A stretch of DNA of 64,000 nt from Pedobacter steynii (GTDB taxonomy: Bacteria; Bacteroidota; Bacteroidia; Sphingobacteriales; Sphingobacteriaceae). Each line of letters starts with the position of its first letter. Within the stretch, counting starts at the first letter, position 1. The notes below the pieces were generated by a model that was not told where the DNA came from, searched no databases, and worked only from the letters and a program-made list of their open reading frames with translations. The stretch lies in contig NZ_FNGY01000005.1 of NCBI RefSeq assembly GCF_900103665.1, positions 1 to 64,000 on the forward strand, written 5' to 3'. Below are positions 1-8,321 of the stretch, one piece after another. The position numbers and the translations under genes are program-made.

Positions 1-307
1 AGCAAGGACGCGGCAGCTGATGGCATAAATTGAAACTATATAAAAATACAAAGCTATATTTTTAATACTTGCTCCACAACTTTTGGCATTGATCCAAATT
101 TTCCTACATTATATGGGATCAATGCCAAATAATTCAATATTTTCATTAGGATCTGGTCTTGTATTTGCTGTAAATTCAGATTTTAACCTTAAGGGGTTGT
201 TTTCAATTTTATGAGACGCAATTCATTAGATTTGAGAATGTTTAACACAGTATAAGAATATATCAATTCACCAACAGTGCTTTGGTTAGCTTTGTATATA
301 AGTACCA
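1..307. other. Left-edge non-coding region with a 14-bp inverted repeat
   Basis: No supportable gene. The first 33 bases are open in frame 1 up to a TGA and could be the tail of a gene cut by the window edge, but this cannot be shown. A perfect 14-bp inverted repeat lies at 82-95 and 116-129 (TTTGGCATTGATCC and its complement) with a 20-nt AT-rich spacer. No T-run follows it, so it is not an obvious terminator. A TAGCTTTG sequence at 287-294 fits the Bacteroidota -7 box for the gene starting at 308, but no TTG lies at the expected distance upstream. Confidence 0.5.
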
Positions 308-1669
308 ATGAAAGAATACACGTTTAAATATCAGAACAATAAAGGCGGTCTGTATTTTTTATCGGGCCTTTTAGGAATACCATTTGTTGTTCTTTTTTCG
401 AGTTTATTTCTGCTGGATTACGTATCCTGGATTTTATGGATCAGTATACCGTTAGGGATTGCGCTGACCGTGTACTGCGTCCGACAGTTCATCAAAAAAT
501 CCGGAGGTAAGGACACCATTACGGTGGACGATGAAGGTTTTACGTCTAAAGATTATGGTCGGGTGCTCTACAGCGATATTCACAGCATTCCGCCTTATGG
601 TGCTTTTCAGGCGCCGCCACCATCCATGCGGATCAGACTTCACAATGGGGGAAAATTGGTTTGGAAATTAAGTGCCGAGGCTCCTAAGTCTGCTGCTGAT
701 GTAGCCACCTTTACCGCGTTTCGGGAAGAATTACTGGAGCATCTCAAGCAGCAGCGGCCAACCACCGCCCGAAAAACAAACCGAACGGAAGTGATTGAAA
801 ATAAGGGGCTGCACGAACAGGAAAAAACATCTGCTTCCCCTGCTGAAGTCGTTGAACAGCTGGAAAGACACAAGAAACGTGATTTTAACTACAAATACGT
901 CGCGATCCCTTTCGGGCTGGCGCTTGCGGTTGTGATGTTTGTACGGAGCTGTGGCGAAGATATGATCCGGGAACATAGGCAGAAAGAATTTGAAGGGGTC
1001 CGGAATACCATTCTCAGTATGGAAACGAATTATGAAGACAACCTGCAAAAGGCCATGAGCATTGCAAAAACGTATGCCCGTCAATTCGGCCCGGTATTCC
1101 TCTTTACGAATGATCCACAGGCTAAGATCGAATTTATCCCAGACATCAGGGGGGATGCTTCTGCTCCTGACATCAAGGTAATGGGCTTACGCCGACTGGA
1201 AGATAATGAACAACTGAGAAAATTCGTGGAGCATCCGGATCGTGTAGGCTACGATATGTTCGTCGTCAACCCTTCCATGAAATTTTCTGCAATTATGGGT
1301 AAAAGCCTTTTTGGAGAAAAGGACAGTCCTGCCACGGTGGTTTACTTCGCTGTTTACAATCCCAACAAATCGCTGCCTTCATCATTACGTTCCTCCTCGG
1401 ATACCACATTTCATCCTGTCCAATACATCTCTTCGATTAATATACCCAAAGTGGGAAAGCTGACCGAAGCGGTTCTTAAAAACATGGATTTTGTCGCCGC
1501 AAGGGCTATCCTTCAGAAATATAAGGGCACTTATTTTTATATCGCGGTCAAAGGGCAGAAAGGTATACCGTCTGAAAGATTTGAAGAGCTGAAAAAACTG
1601 ATTGCTGCTAATTTTGAAGAACAGGGTATCAAGGTTGATGGTTTTCAAAGCAAGCGTTTCAATGAATAG
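308..1669 (+). CDS. Membrane protein of unknown function with PH-like segment
   Basis: 453 aa, not recognised as a named family. Two hydrophobic segments lie near residues 14-37 and 38-60, followed by a soluble stretch (about 70-150) whose alternating pattern, with a 'DTITVDDEGF' start and an 'IRLHNGGKLVWKL' strand, resembles bacterial PH-like domains that follow a two-helix membrane hairpin. A third membrane segment sits near residues 198-213 after a charged linker. The remaining 240 residues look soluble, with no catalytic motif I can identify. The ATG at 308 is preceded by a possible -7 box (287-294). The ORF6N gene starts just after its stop. The PH-like call is an inference from pattern only. 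Confidence 0.75.
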   Translation: MKEYTFKYQNNKGGLYFLSGLLGIPFVVLFSSLFLLDYVSWILWISIPLGIALTVYCVRQFIKKSGGKDTITVDDEGFTSKDYGRVLYSDIHSIPPYGAFQAPPPSMRIRLHNGGKLVWKLSAEAPKSAADVATFTAFREELLEHLKQQRPTTARKTNRTEVIENKGLHEQEKTSASPAEVVEQLERHKKRDFNYKYVAIPFGLALAVVMFVRSCGEDMIREHRQKEFEGVRNTILSMETNYEDNLQKAMSIAKTYARQFGPVFLFTNDPQAKIEFIPDIRGDASAPDIKVMGLRRLEDNEQLRKFVEHPDRVGYDMFVVNPSMKFSAIMGKSLFGEKDSPATVVYFAVYNPNKSLPSSLRSSSDTTFHPVQYISSINIPKVGKLTEAVLKNMDFVAARAILQKYKGTYFYIAVKGQKGIPSERFEELKKLIAANFEEQGIKVDGFQSKRFNE

Positions 1670-1685
1670 AACTGTATATCCTTTG

Positions 1686-2243
1686 ATGTTAAGGTTGGAT
1701 CTGATATGTACTAAGAATCTGATCGTCCAGGATGAAATTATAATGAACCAGATTTATTATATACGTGGGCATAAGGTAATGTTAGATGCTGATCTGGCTG
1801 CACTTTATGAAGTAGAAACCAAACAACTCAAGAGACAGGTTAAACGAAATATGGAACGTTTTCCCGAAGATTTCATGTTTGAATTGAGCCCTGAAGAGTA
1901 TAGTGTTTCAAGGTGCCAAAATGGCACCTTGAAACAGGGAAGTAATGTAAAATATGCTCCCATGGTCTTTACTGAACAGGGTGTTTCCATGCTATCCAGT
2001 GTATTGAATAGTAAAAGGGCAATCCAGGTGAATATTCAGATCATACGCATATTTACACGCATACGTCAAATTATAGCAGACAATACAGATGTCAGGTTGG
2101 AAATTGAAAAAATAAAGAATAAGCTAGACCATCAGGATAAAAATATGGAAATCGTATTTCGTTATCTGGATGAATTGTTAGAAAAACAAGAACAGCCTAA
2201 TCCTCCAAGAACCAGAATTGGTTTTAAACCGGATAACCTTTGA
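1686..2243 (+). CDS. ORF6N (KilA-N-like) domain DNA-binding protein
   Basis: About 185 aa. The N-terminal half is a typical ORF6N domain, found in phage antirepressor-like and chromosomal Bacteroidota proteins: 'IYYIRGHKVMLDADLAALY', a 'KQLKRQVKRN' helix, 'RFPEDFMFEL', and 'FTEQGVSMLSSVL' further on. The C-terminal third is rich in charged residues and probably coiled coil ('IEKIKNKLDHQDKNMEI'). The same frame is open back to an ATG at 1602 inside the preceding gene; I chose 1686 because it clears that gene yet keeps the family-typical 'DEII' just before the domain. The ATG at 1743 is the other candidate. Such genes usually sit in mobile or accessory DNA, consistent with this patchy region. 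The RCQNGTLK stretch is encoded by a perfect palindrome. Confidence 0.85.
   Translation: MLRLDLICTKNLIVQDEIIMNQIYYIRGHKVMLDADLAALYEVETKQLKRQVKRNMERFPEDFMFELSPEEYSVSRCQNGTLKQGSNVKYAPMVFTEQGVSMLSSVLNSKRAIQVNIQIIRIFTRIRQIIADNTDVRLEIEKIKNKLDHQDKNMEIVFRYLDELLEKQEQPNPPRTRIGFKPDNL
1905..1935. repeat. Perfect 14-bp palindrome inside the ORF6N gene
   Basis: GTTTCAAGGTGCCA at 1905-1918 and its exact reverse complement at 1922-1935, separated by AAA. It encodes the segment around RCQNGTLK. No T-run follows, so it is unlikely to be a terminator. It would form a stable hairpin in mRNA or serve as a symmetric protein-binding site. Confidence 0.85.
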
Positions 2244-3022
2244 TCATTTATTAATGGGGGTAATATTTCTGAATCTTTGAGCGCGTTAATTTAGTTAAAG
2301 CGGGAGTTGTCGGAGATCATTCCGATTTCTTGATTTATAATAGCCTAAGCAGATGATGTACGTTACTGGCAACTGAATGAGAAACAGAAGAAGTCCAGCT
2401 AATGGCCAACCCTTAACTGTAATAAGCGTTGACGGGATAAAATTATAATCATGTTATAAACGGATCACTTTTACCTTGAAAACATCTGAATAATTGATGC
2501 AAGAAATATTATTCGTTTAAAAACTAGTTCTTCCGGAATGGAATAGCAAGATATTGCGAAACCAATCAGCAAAAGCCCCTCAATCGAGGGGCTTTTTTTG
2601 TTTAAAACCTTTTTTGAAGGACTCAAAAGATCAATCATTTCTATAATCATCAAAATTTTCAAAAGAATATCACCTCATATCAAACGGAATTTTAGGAATT
2701 ACCGAAGCATTATCGGATTTCCGGAGGAATGATCGGTATTGTCGGAACTGCTTGATGTTTAGTAATTTATGTTGCCGTATGTTTGTCTCGGAAATCAGTT
2801 CAGCTCCCGGATCGCTATCGGGGTCATGTATAAAAGCCGATTTCCAATTGAGATGAAAGCGCGGTAGATGGTAGCCGACCTGGGAAGCAGTTATTAGCCT
2901 CCCGCAATTGATTCTCACACTTCCCAAAAATTTCAGAAGGCCTTCTGATTTGCAATTGTAGCAGTCCCCGCGATAAGGTTCGCGGGGGACTACGGACCAT
3001 TTCATTTCTAAATTTTTGAATT
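2244..3022. other. Intergenic region with terminator and GC-rich hairpin
   Basis: 780 bases without a supportable gene. It holds the terminator at 2574-2599 and, near the right end, a GC-rich hairpin at 2964-2990: GTCCCCGCG pairs with CGCGGGGGAC (one bulged G) around an 8-nt loop, ending about 33 nt before the start codon of the peptide gene at 3023. The segment 2700-3000 is more GC-rich than its surroundings and is open for 111 codons on the minus strand, but that frame starts inside the hairpin and shows no recognisable motif. Confidence 0.6.
2574..2599 (+). terminator. Intrinsic terminator
   Basis: Perfect 8-bp stem AGCCCCTC/GAGGGGCT with AATC loop, followed by a run of Ts to 2599. It lies 330 nt past the ORF6N stop, so it may end that transcript or one from an unannotated RNA. 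Confidence 0.8.
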
Positions 3023-3172
3023 ATGTTTGAATTTTTATTCGCCATTTTATTGGGATTGGCATGCCCAACACATACTACTACTACAAGCTGTCCTACAGCA
3101 CCAACCAGTCAAACTGCGGATGACCATACTGGCGGAGATAACGGCCAGTTGCCACCTCCAAAAATTGATTAA
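3023..3172 (+). CDS. Small exported or membrane peptide, Thr/Pro/Cys-rich (49 aa)
   Basis: 49 codons. Residues 1-13 are strongly hydrophobic ('FLFAILLGLA') and are followed by Cys14, a Thr run (THTTTTSC, second Cys at 23), a polar Asp/Gly stretch, and a proline-rich tail ending PPPKID. This looks like a short export signal or membrane anchor with a small extracytoplasmic tail; the sequence before Cys14 is not a good lipobox and there is no positive charge at the N terminus. I support it as a real gene because a perfect intrinsic terminator begins 16 nt after the stop, and because it sits directly before a periplasm-facing TPR sensor kinase. I do not recognise the family. A signalling role is inference from position. 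Confidence 0.6.
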   Translation: MFEFLFAILLGLACPTHTTTTSCPTAPTSQTADDHTGGDNGQLPPPKID

Positions 3173-3187
3173 TATCCTAAACTTTCA

Positions 3188-3216
3188 GTAAGGCGGCAAA
3201 ACCGCCTTACTTTTTT
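3188..3216 (+). terminator. Intrinsic terminator of the 49-codon peptide gene
   Basis: Perfect 9-bp stem GTAAGGCGG/CCGCCTTAC, loop CAAAA, then TTTTTT (3211-3216). It separates the peptide gene from the kinase, so the peptide appears to be its own transcription unit. Confidence 0.9.
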
Positions 3217-3395
3217 ATATTTTAAAATTGCCTGTTTTCAAGGTACATCAGCCTCCACCAATTTATTGGATTCTTCTATCAAAACACCTGTGATGGATAC
3301 TAAATTCTGCATCTGTTCTATTCCGCAATAAGGGAATACTAATGAAAAAACAGTATCATTTATTTTTCATAATTTAGGTCCAAAACTTAACGATC

Positions 3396-5078
3396 TTGAA
3401 ACCTCTCTATTTACTATCTTTTTTGATTGTCTTTCTTGTCTCTTGTTCCGAAAAAAACGATACGATTGAAAAAAAGACTGATAACTTGTTTTATGATAAA
3501 GCATACGAGCTTAGAGATCAGCATAAAACAGATTCCGCCCTTATCTATTTTAATAAAGCAAAAGACTTATTCCAACTCAACAAGGATAGTTTAGGGATAG
3601 GGAAATGTCTCGTAAACATGGGCATTATTTCAACAGACAGAGGGGATTATTTCAGTGGACAGGAATTTTCACTGGATGCATTCTCCTTTTTTGATAAGAA
3701 TAAAAAGGAAAATTTTCGCTTTCTTGAGTCTAATAGCAATAACCTTGGAATTGCATCATCTAACCTAAAAAACTATATTCAGGCCATTGATTTTTATAAA
3801 CAGTCTTTGGCTTACAATCAGGATAGTGCGCGGGTATTGGTGATCAAAAATAACATCGCCAATGCTTACCGGGAACAAAAGGAATATAAAAAGGCGTTAA
3901 CAATTTATGAAAACATTCTAAATCAGAAAATTAATAATAAAAGAGATTATGCACGGACGCTGACTAATCTTTCAGTAGCCAAATGGCTGCAAAACCCTGA
4001 TTATAATGCCGCTCCCGGACTGCTGAAGGCACTGGATATCCGTGAAAGGGAAAATGACCTCTTGGGTCAAAATTCAAGCTATTCCCATCTTGCCAATTAT
4101 TACCAATACACAGATCCGGATTCGGCCTTATTTTTTGCCCTTAAAAGATACCCGGCTGCAATAAAGGTGAATAGCCCCGATGATCAGTTAGATGCCCTTG
4201 GTAAATTGATAAAGCTTAGCCCCCCAAAGGAGATGAAGCGCTATTTTGAAGTGTACCAAAATCTGGATGACAGTGTGCAAACTGCACGTAATGCAGCGAA
4301 GAATCAGTCGGCATTGATCCGTTACGAGAGTGAAAAGAATAAAGCGGATAATTTAGAACTTCAAAAGGACAATACGGAGAAAAAGTTCCAGATCGCGAAG
4401 CAGAGGATCTTAATTTTTTCTGTATTGCTGTTCGTTGTCGCAGCTGCTGTCATTGCGGTAATTTGGTATAGAAAAAGAAAACAAAGAATGGAGTTGGAGT
4501 CCCAAAATGCCATTCGCGAGCATCAGTTGAAAACCTCAAAAAGGGTACATGATGTTGTGGCGAACGGACTTTATCGGGTGATGACTGAAATCGAAAACCG
4601 GGATGATATTGATAAAGGTCAGGTATTGGATAAAATAGAAGACCTCTACGAAAAGTCACGTGACATCTCCTATGAAAAGCCAGAGCTTGATGATCAGAAT
4701 TTCCATCAGAAGATATCTGCGCTCTTAATGTCCTTTGCTACAGAAAATGCCAAAGTTCTCATTGCCGGCAATACTTTAGCACTGTGGAAAAAGGTGAATC
4801 CGGAAGTAAAGTATGAGGTTGAGCATATTCTTCAGGAGCTGATGGTAAACATGAAAAAACATAGTGGGGCCAGCAATGTAGCCGTTCGGTTTGAGGACGG
4901 TGCCGATCAGATAAAGATCTATTACACTGACAATGGCGTTGGCATGTCAGACAAGGCCTCCTTTAAGAATGGATTGAGGAATACGGGAAACCGTATAGAT
5001 GCTATCCATGGGGAAATTACCTTTGATATTAAGGTGGAAAAGGGATTGAAGATCCAAATTTGTTTTCCACTTTCCTAA
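3396..5078 (+). CDS. TPR-repeat lipoprotein sensor histidine kinase
   Basis: 560 aa. A lipoprotein-type signal ends at Cys17 ('FLVSC'). Residues 30-320 are TPR-like helical pairs (for example 'YFNKAKDLFQLNKDSLG', 'AIDFYKQSLAYNQ'), which should face the periplasm. One membrane helix spans about 338-358. The cytoplasmic part has a short dimerisation region with the likely phosphoacceptor His385 in 'KRVHDVVANGLYRVM' and a HATPase domain with an N-box near 481-488 ('ELMVNMKKHSG') and D512 in 'DNGVGM'. It belongs to the HisKA_3/NarX-like kinases paired with LuxR-type regulators. The start must be TTG at 3396: an in-frame TAG lies at 3375 with no ATG or GTG between. The response regulator begins 8 nt after the stop, so the two are co-transcribed. 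Confidence 0.9.
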   Translation: MKPLYLLSFLIVFLVSCSEKNDTIEKKTDNLFYDKAYELRDQHKTDSALIYFNKAKDLFQLNKDSLGIGKCLVNMGIISTDRGDYFSGQEFSLDAFSFFDKNKKENFRFLESNSNNLGIASSNLKNYIQAIDFYKQSLAYNQDSARVLVIKNNIANAYREQKEYKKALTIYENILNQKINNKRDYARTLTNLSVAKWLQNPDYNAAPGLLKALDIRERENDLLGQNSSYSHLANYYQYTDPDSALFFALKRYPAAIKVNSPDDQLDALGKLIKLSPPKEMKRYFEVYQNLDDSVQTARNAAKNQSALIRYESEKNKADNLELQKDNTEKKFQIAKQRILIFSVLLFVVAAAVIAVIWYRKRKQRMELESQNAIREHQLKTSKRVHDVVANGLYRVMTEIENRDDIDKGQVLDKIEDLYEKSRDISYEKPELDDQNFHQKISALLMSFATENAKVLIAGNTLALWKKVNPEVKYEVEHILQELMVNMKKHSGASNVAVRFEDGADQIKIYYTDNGVGMSDKASFKNGLRNTGNRIDAIHGEITFDIKVEKGLKIQICFPLS

Positions 5079-5086
5079 CTAGAGAA

Positions 5087-5755
5087 ATGATGTTCAAAAG
5101 AGTATTAATTGCCGAGGACCACGAAAGTGCCAGTATTTCCGTACGAAAAACATTGGAAGATCTAGGGATAGCATCTGCCGAGTATACCTTTTATTGCGAT
5201 GACGCATTAATGCACATTAAGAAGAACGTTTACGCCGAACAGCCCTATGATTTGCTGATTACTGATCTTTCTTTTGAAGAGGACCATCGTCCTCAAAAGC
5301 TAAGCAGTGGGGTGGAGCTTGTGAGTGCTGTGAAACTCATACAACCAAGTTTAAAGGTTTTGGTATTTTCCGCAGAGAATAAGGCCGCCGTTGTCGATAC
5401 ACTTTTTAAAGAACTGGGTATAAATGGTTATGTACGCAAAGCGCGTCATGATGCCAAAGACCTTAAGCTTGCCATACAGGCCATTTATAAAAATAAAATT
5501 TACCTTTCAGAAGACCTAAAGCAGACTATAAAGCAAAAAAATGCTTACGAATTCACAGACTTCGACATTACCATTATTTCGTTACTCTCGCGGGGGATGC
5601 TTCAGAAAGAGATTCCAGCCTATCTGCAGGAAAACAACATTAGACCATCTGGCCTGAGTAGTATTGAAAAGCGCCTCAACCTTATGAAAGAGGTGTTGGG
5701 TTTTTCTAAAAATGAGCAACTGGTGGCTTACTGTAAGGACTTTGGGATCATTTGA
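5087..5755 (+). CDS. Response regulator with receiver and HTH output domain
   Basis: 222 aa from the ATG at 5087 (the frame is open back to 5060, which would overlap the kinase). The receiver domain covers residues 1-130: acidic pair E10/D11 in 'IAEDHE', phosphoacceptor D60 in 'LLITDLS', and a conserved Lys in 'NGYVRKA'. The C-terminal 70 residues ('FTDFDITIISLLSRGMLQK ... SIEKRLNLMKEVLGF') form the LuxR-like helix-turn-helix variant common in Bacteroidota regulators paired with TPR kinases. It is the cognate partner of the preceding kinase by position. Its targets are unknown; the nearby peptide gene is an obvious candidate. Confidence 0.92.
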   Translation: MMFKRVLIAEDHESASISVRKTLEDLGIASAEYTFYCDDALMHIKKNVYAEQPYDLLITDLSFEEDHRPQKLSSGVELVSAVKLIQPSLKVLVFSAENKAAVVDTLFKELGINGYVRKARHDAKDLKLAIQAIYKNKIYLSEDLKQTIKQKNAYEFTDFDITIISLLSRGMLQKEIPAYLQENNIRPSGLSSIEKRLNLMKEVLGFSKNEQLVAYCKDFGII

Positions 5756-5775
5756 TATGCTGGGCTTCTGGTTGA

Positions 5776-6165
5776 CTATAGACTGTAGCCATAGCCTCCG
5801 GCTATCGTTTTAAACCATTCATACAGTGCAATCATGGCGACTATGAATACAGCCACAAAAACATATAACCATTTTTTATCTCTTGGGGAGACCGGATTTA
5901 AATCATCAGGTCGAATCACTGCGTAGTATAAACCAAATATTAATAACATAGGGCCAAGCATCATTGCTTTCATGGAGTAGGAAATGGACGCCGCATGTTC
6001 GGCCATTTGTTGTAGTTTTTGATATATGAAGAAATAGCTACAGAGCAAACCACCTGCAATGAATATCAGACCTAGTGCTATTGGCGATATTTTTTTCTTT
6101 GGTGTTCTTGAAGCATGATTTACGAACTCATAATCTTCATTCTGATTTTTTTCTGGTATTTGCAT
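5776..6165 (-). CDS. Small membrane protein of unknown function
   Basis: 129 aa with a polar N-terminal tail of about 24 residues and three hydrophobic segments (about 27-48, 66-84, 101-117). No motif identifies it. It lies 17 nt downstream of the zinc-ribbon membrane protein on the same strand, so the two probably form an operon. It converges on the response regulator with only 20 nt between stops and no clear terminator hairpin. Confidence 0.7.
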   Translation of the reverse strand: MQIPEKNQNEDYEFVNHASRTPKKKISPIALGLIFIAGGLLCSYFFIYQKLQQMAEHAASISYSMKAMMLGPMLLIFGLYYAVIRPDDLNPVSPRDKKWLYVFVAVFIVAMIALYEWFKTIAGGYGYSL

Positions 6166-6182
6166 GTGCTGTGTTTGTTTAG

Positions 6183-6905
6183 TTAATCTTTATTCAGGGT
6201 TTGGCCAGCTCTGTCCATCCCTTTAAAGAAAATATGGATAGCCTCTTCACCTATAATCAGAAAGTCCTGATTTTTTTTAAAAACGGAATGACTTAGCGGG
6301 ATTTTTTTGCCGTCGAAGGCATTGGCTTCGCTGGTGTTGAGCTGATCCCATCCACCGTATGTGGTCACACCTTTCTTTAGCTTTTCTACGAACAGCGTGT
6401 CGCCGGAAGTGTTCATATAGCGGAAATAGGTATAGTTGTAGGAAGGCGATGGTTCAGTTACTAATGCTGCAACCCGGTATAGATCGCCTGTTTTAGGGGC
6501 TGCTATATATTCAGTTAACAGGGCTTTGTTTTGAATCCGGCTTCGTTTATTCCCCTGTGCAAGAAAATAAACTGTGCCGGCAATAACGGCTATAAAAGCG
6601 GCCAATAAGAGCGGGTTGATGAACAGCCCATACCATAGGTTTAGCGGCGTTTTCGTTTCTTTCTTTAGCTGATAGTAACGCTCTTCCAGTTCATCTGTCC
6701 ATTTAACATTGGGGATTTTCTGTTGACAGTTGCCACAGTAGGCCAGTCCAAATTTACTTTCGGGCCACATGGGCATCAGGAACCAGGCATATTTTTGAAA
6801 TATGGCCAGTTCCATGTCTCCTCTTGTTCCACATAATGGACAGCTAAGATCAGTGCAGGACGTTACTTTATGTTTTAGGGTTCTAATCTGATAAATGAAA
6901 AACAT
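6183..6905 (-). CDS. Zinc-ribbon membrane protein of unknown function
   Basis: About 240 aa from the ATG at 6905. The frame is open to 6950, but the family I recall begins with a short 'MxFxYxxRTxK' strand, which fits 'MFFIYQIRTLK'. Two CxxC pairs (CPLCG near residue 22 and CGNC near residue 56) should bind one zinc. A membrane helix follows at about 100-120 ('PLLLAAFIAVIAGTVYF'), then a 120-residue extracytoplasmic domain. The function is unknown. It heads a two-gene minus-strand operon. Confidence 0.75.
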   Translation of the reverse strand: MFFIYQIRTLKHKVTSCTDLSCPLCGTRGDMELAIFQKYAWFLMPMWPESKFGLAYCGNCQQKIPNVKWTDELEERYYQLKKETKTPLNLWYGLFINPLLLAAFIAVIAGTVYFLAQGNKRSRIQNKALLTEYIAAPKTGDLYRVAALVTEPSPSYNYTYFRYMNTSGDTLFVEKLKKGVTTYGGWDQLNTSEANAFDGKKIPLSHSVFKKNQDFLIIGEEAIHIFFKGMDRAGQTLNKD

Positions 6906-7439
6906 TTGCTGGTTGAGGGTGAAAAAATGGAGCGACTCGTCGTAAATCAAGGTTGCAGTGTCAATAATTATTCCAGTTTCAACGAATGAATGGCTATGAA
7001 GATATAAACCAATCAGATAATTTTTTTCTGAGAAACAATTGAATGCAGGTAATCCTTTTTAGAGGACGCAATTAGACGATGGCTATTTATCATTCTTGCT
7101 TATTGGATGGATCGACATATCAGAATCAGGAGTTTAAGTAGCGATTCATGATATCTGGGTTTTTAATGAATTTGTGTAATAAGGTGTTGAGATCCATTGA
7201 ATTGGGGTCAAAAAATGGGGATTTGTTTAACAATTGCCCCCGAAGGGTAATTTTTTAACATCCGGAGCGGTTTTTTCTGATTCGCAATATTTCGATGAAG
7301 ATGGGTTAAAGTAGTATACAAGTGTCCTGAATGTCTATGTAATTGGTCGATAAAAATGTGTTTACTGCTGTTATAAGGGGTTTTTGCTTTTGACAATTTT
7401 ATTGAAAAAATCTTTAATGAACGTATATTATCTAATATG

Positions 7440-7449
7440 CAAACGTTTG
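7440..7449. promoter_or_regulatory. CAAACGTTTG palindrome, candidate LacI-type operator, copy 1
   Basis: A perfect 10-bp palindrome of the AAACGTTT type typical of LacI/GalR-family operators. An identical copy lies 377 bp downstream, and both precede the Sus-type block. No LacI-family gene is in the window, so the regulator is inferred. Confidence 0.4.
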
Positions 7450-7816
7450 TGTTGATATAACGTCATAATTTAATATAGTAGTCCAACAGGAAAATAATTA
7501 AGTGCACGCTGGGCCCTCATTAAGGAAAAACAAGTCTTTATTACAATGGATTAATTGCATTTTTGTTTCTTAACTTGCTGTTTATTAATGTTTTATTTTT
7601 ATTTTGTTGATTTTGTTTGTTCAGCGGGTATCCTGTGATCCAGTATTGCTGGAATGAGGCCAATTGGTTCGGCTAAAGTATTCATCTTGTTTTAAGTTCC
7701 TTATAATTCCAGGTTTAAATCTATATTTATCTATTGGTGTATAATGTGTCTTATTGAGAAAAAATGAATGTGCTATTTGGCATCAAAAGTAACTGTTGAA
7801 ATAATTACAGGAATAT

Positions 7817-7826
7817 CAAACGTTTG
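7817..7826. promoter_or_regulatory. CAAACGTTTG palindrome, candidate LacI-type operator, copy 2
   Basis: Second identical copy, 495 bp upstream of the first susC-like start codon. Flanking bases differ from copy 1, so only the 10-bp core is shared. Confidence 0.4.
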
Positions 7827-7960
7827 CGCTATGAATTGAAATAAAGACATGGATGAAATGACCTAAATTAGATTTCAGTAAGTAGAACCAATCTTGCTTG
7901 TTGACCGACCATCAGAGTAATTAATTCTGCAACAGTGAGATAACCGACCAAATAAAAACC

Positions 7961-7979
7961 AGGGGAGCAATCCCTTTTT
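7961..7979 (+). terminator. Terminator- or attenuator-like hairpin in the leader region
   Basis: AGGGGA pairs with TCCCTT (one G-T) around a GCAA tetraloop, followed by TTT. It lies 340 nt before the SusC start with no gene ahead of it on this strand. It could be a leader attenuator or a chance hairpin. Confidence 0.35.
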
Positions 7980-8321
7980 AAACCATAACCGACCCAACAA
8001 CCTAAACCACCAGACCATGACCAAAATCTCTACTTTTTTCCAACATCCAGATCTCAATCGTTTTATATAGCATTAGCATTCAATTCTAATCTATAGAACC
8101 ATTAGGTTATTCAATTAATCATTTTAGATACTATGTCTATAACTGCATGTGCTGTGGTTTAGTATTTATCTGCCTGTTTTTTAATTAAATAATCCAATCG
8201 CAACTACAGGTAGTTGTCGTCATGGGATAGGTATGTCCCATACTCAAGGCAACAACTCCTTTCTAATTTATTGAGCAATAGAAAATTAATAAGCTAACCG
8301 TCTAATAATTAATTAATACGA

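Larger units (their letters stand above)
6906..8321. other. Long control region upstream of the Sus-type block
   Basis: 1.4 kb with no gene I can support; two short minus-strand frames (7208-7396, 7875-8057) show no recognisable protein. It holds two CAAACGTTTG palindromes (7440, 7817), three ACCGACC copies (7904, 7943, 7988), a terminator-like hairpin (7961-7979), and an imperfect dyad at about 8213-8256 whose core ATGGGA/TCCCAT pairs across an 8-nt loop, 65 nt before the SusC start. I found no good TTG-N19-TAnnTTTG promoter close to the SusC start. Confidence 0.6.

Noticed and set aside
2670..3005. 111-codon open frame on the minus strand
   Set aside because: It starts inside a GC-rich hairpin, has no recognisable motif, and overlaps features that read better as leader and terminator elements of the plus strand.
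7208..8057. Short minus-strand frames (7208-7396 and 7875-8057) in the control region
   Set aside because: Unusual composition, no domain or signal peptide, no promoter or terminator; the second overlaps the repeats and hairpin.
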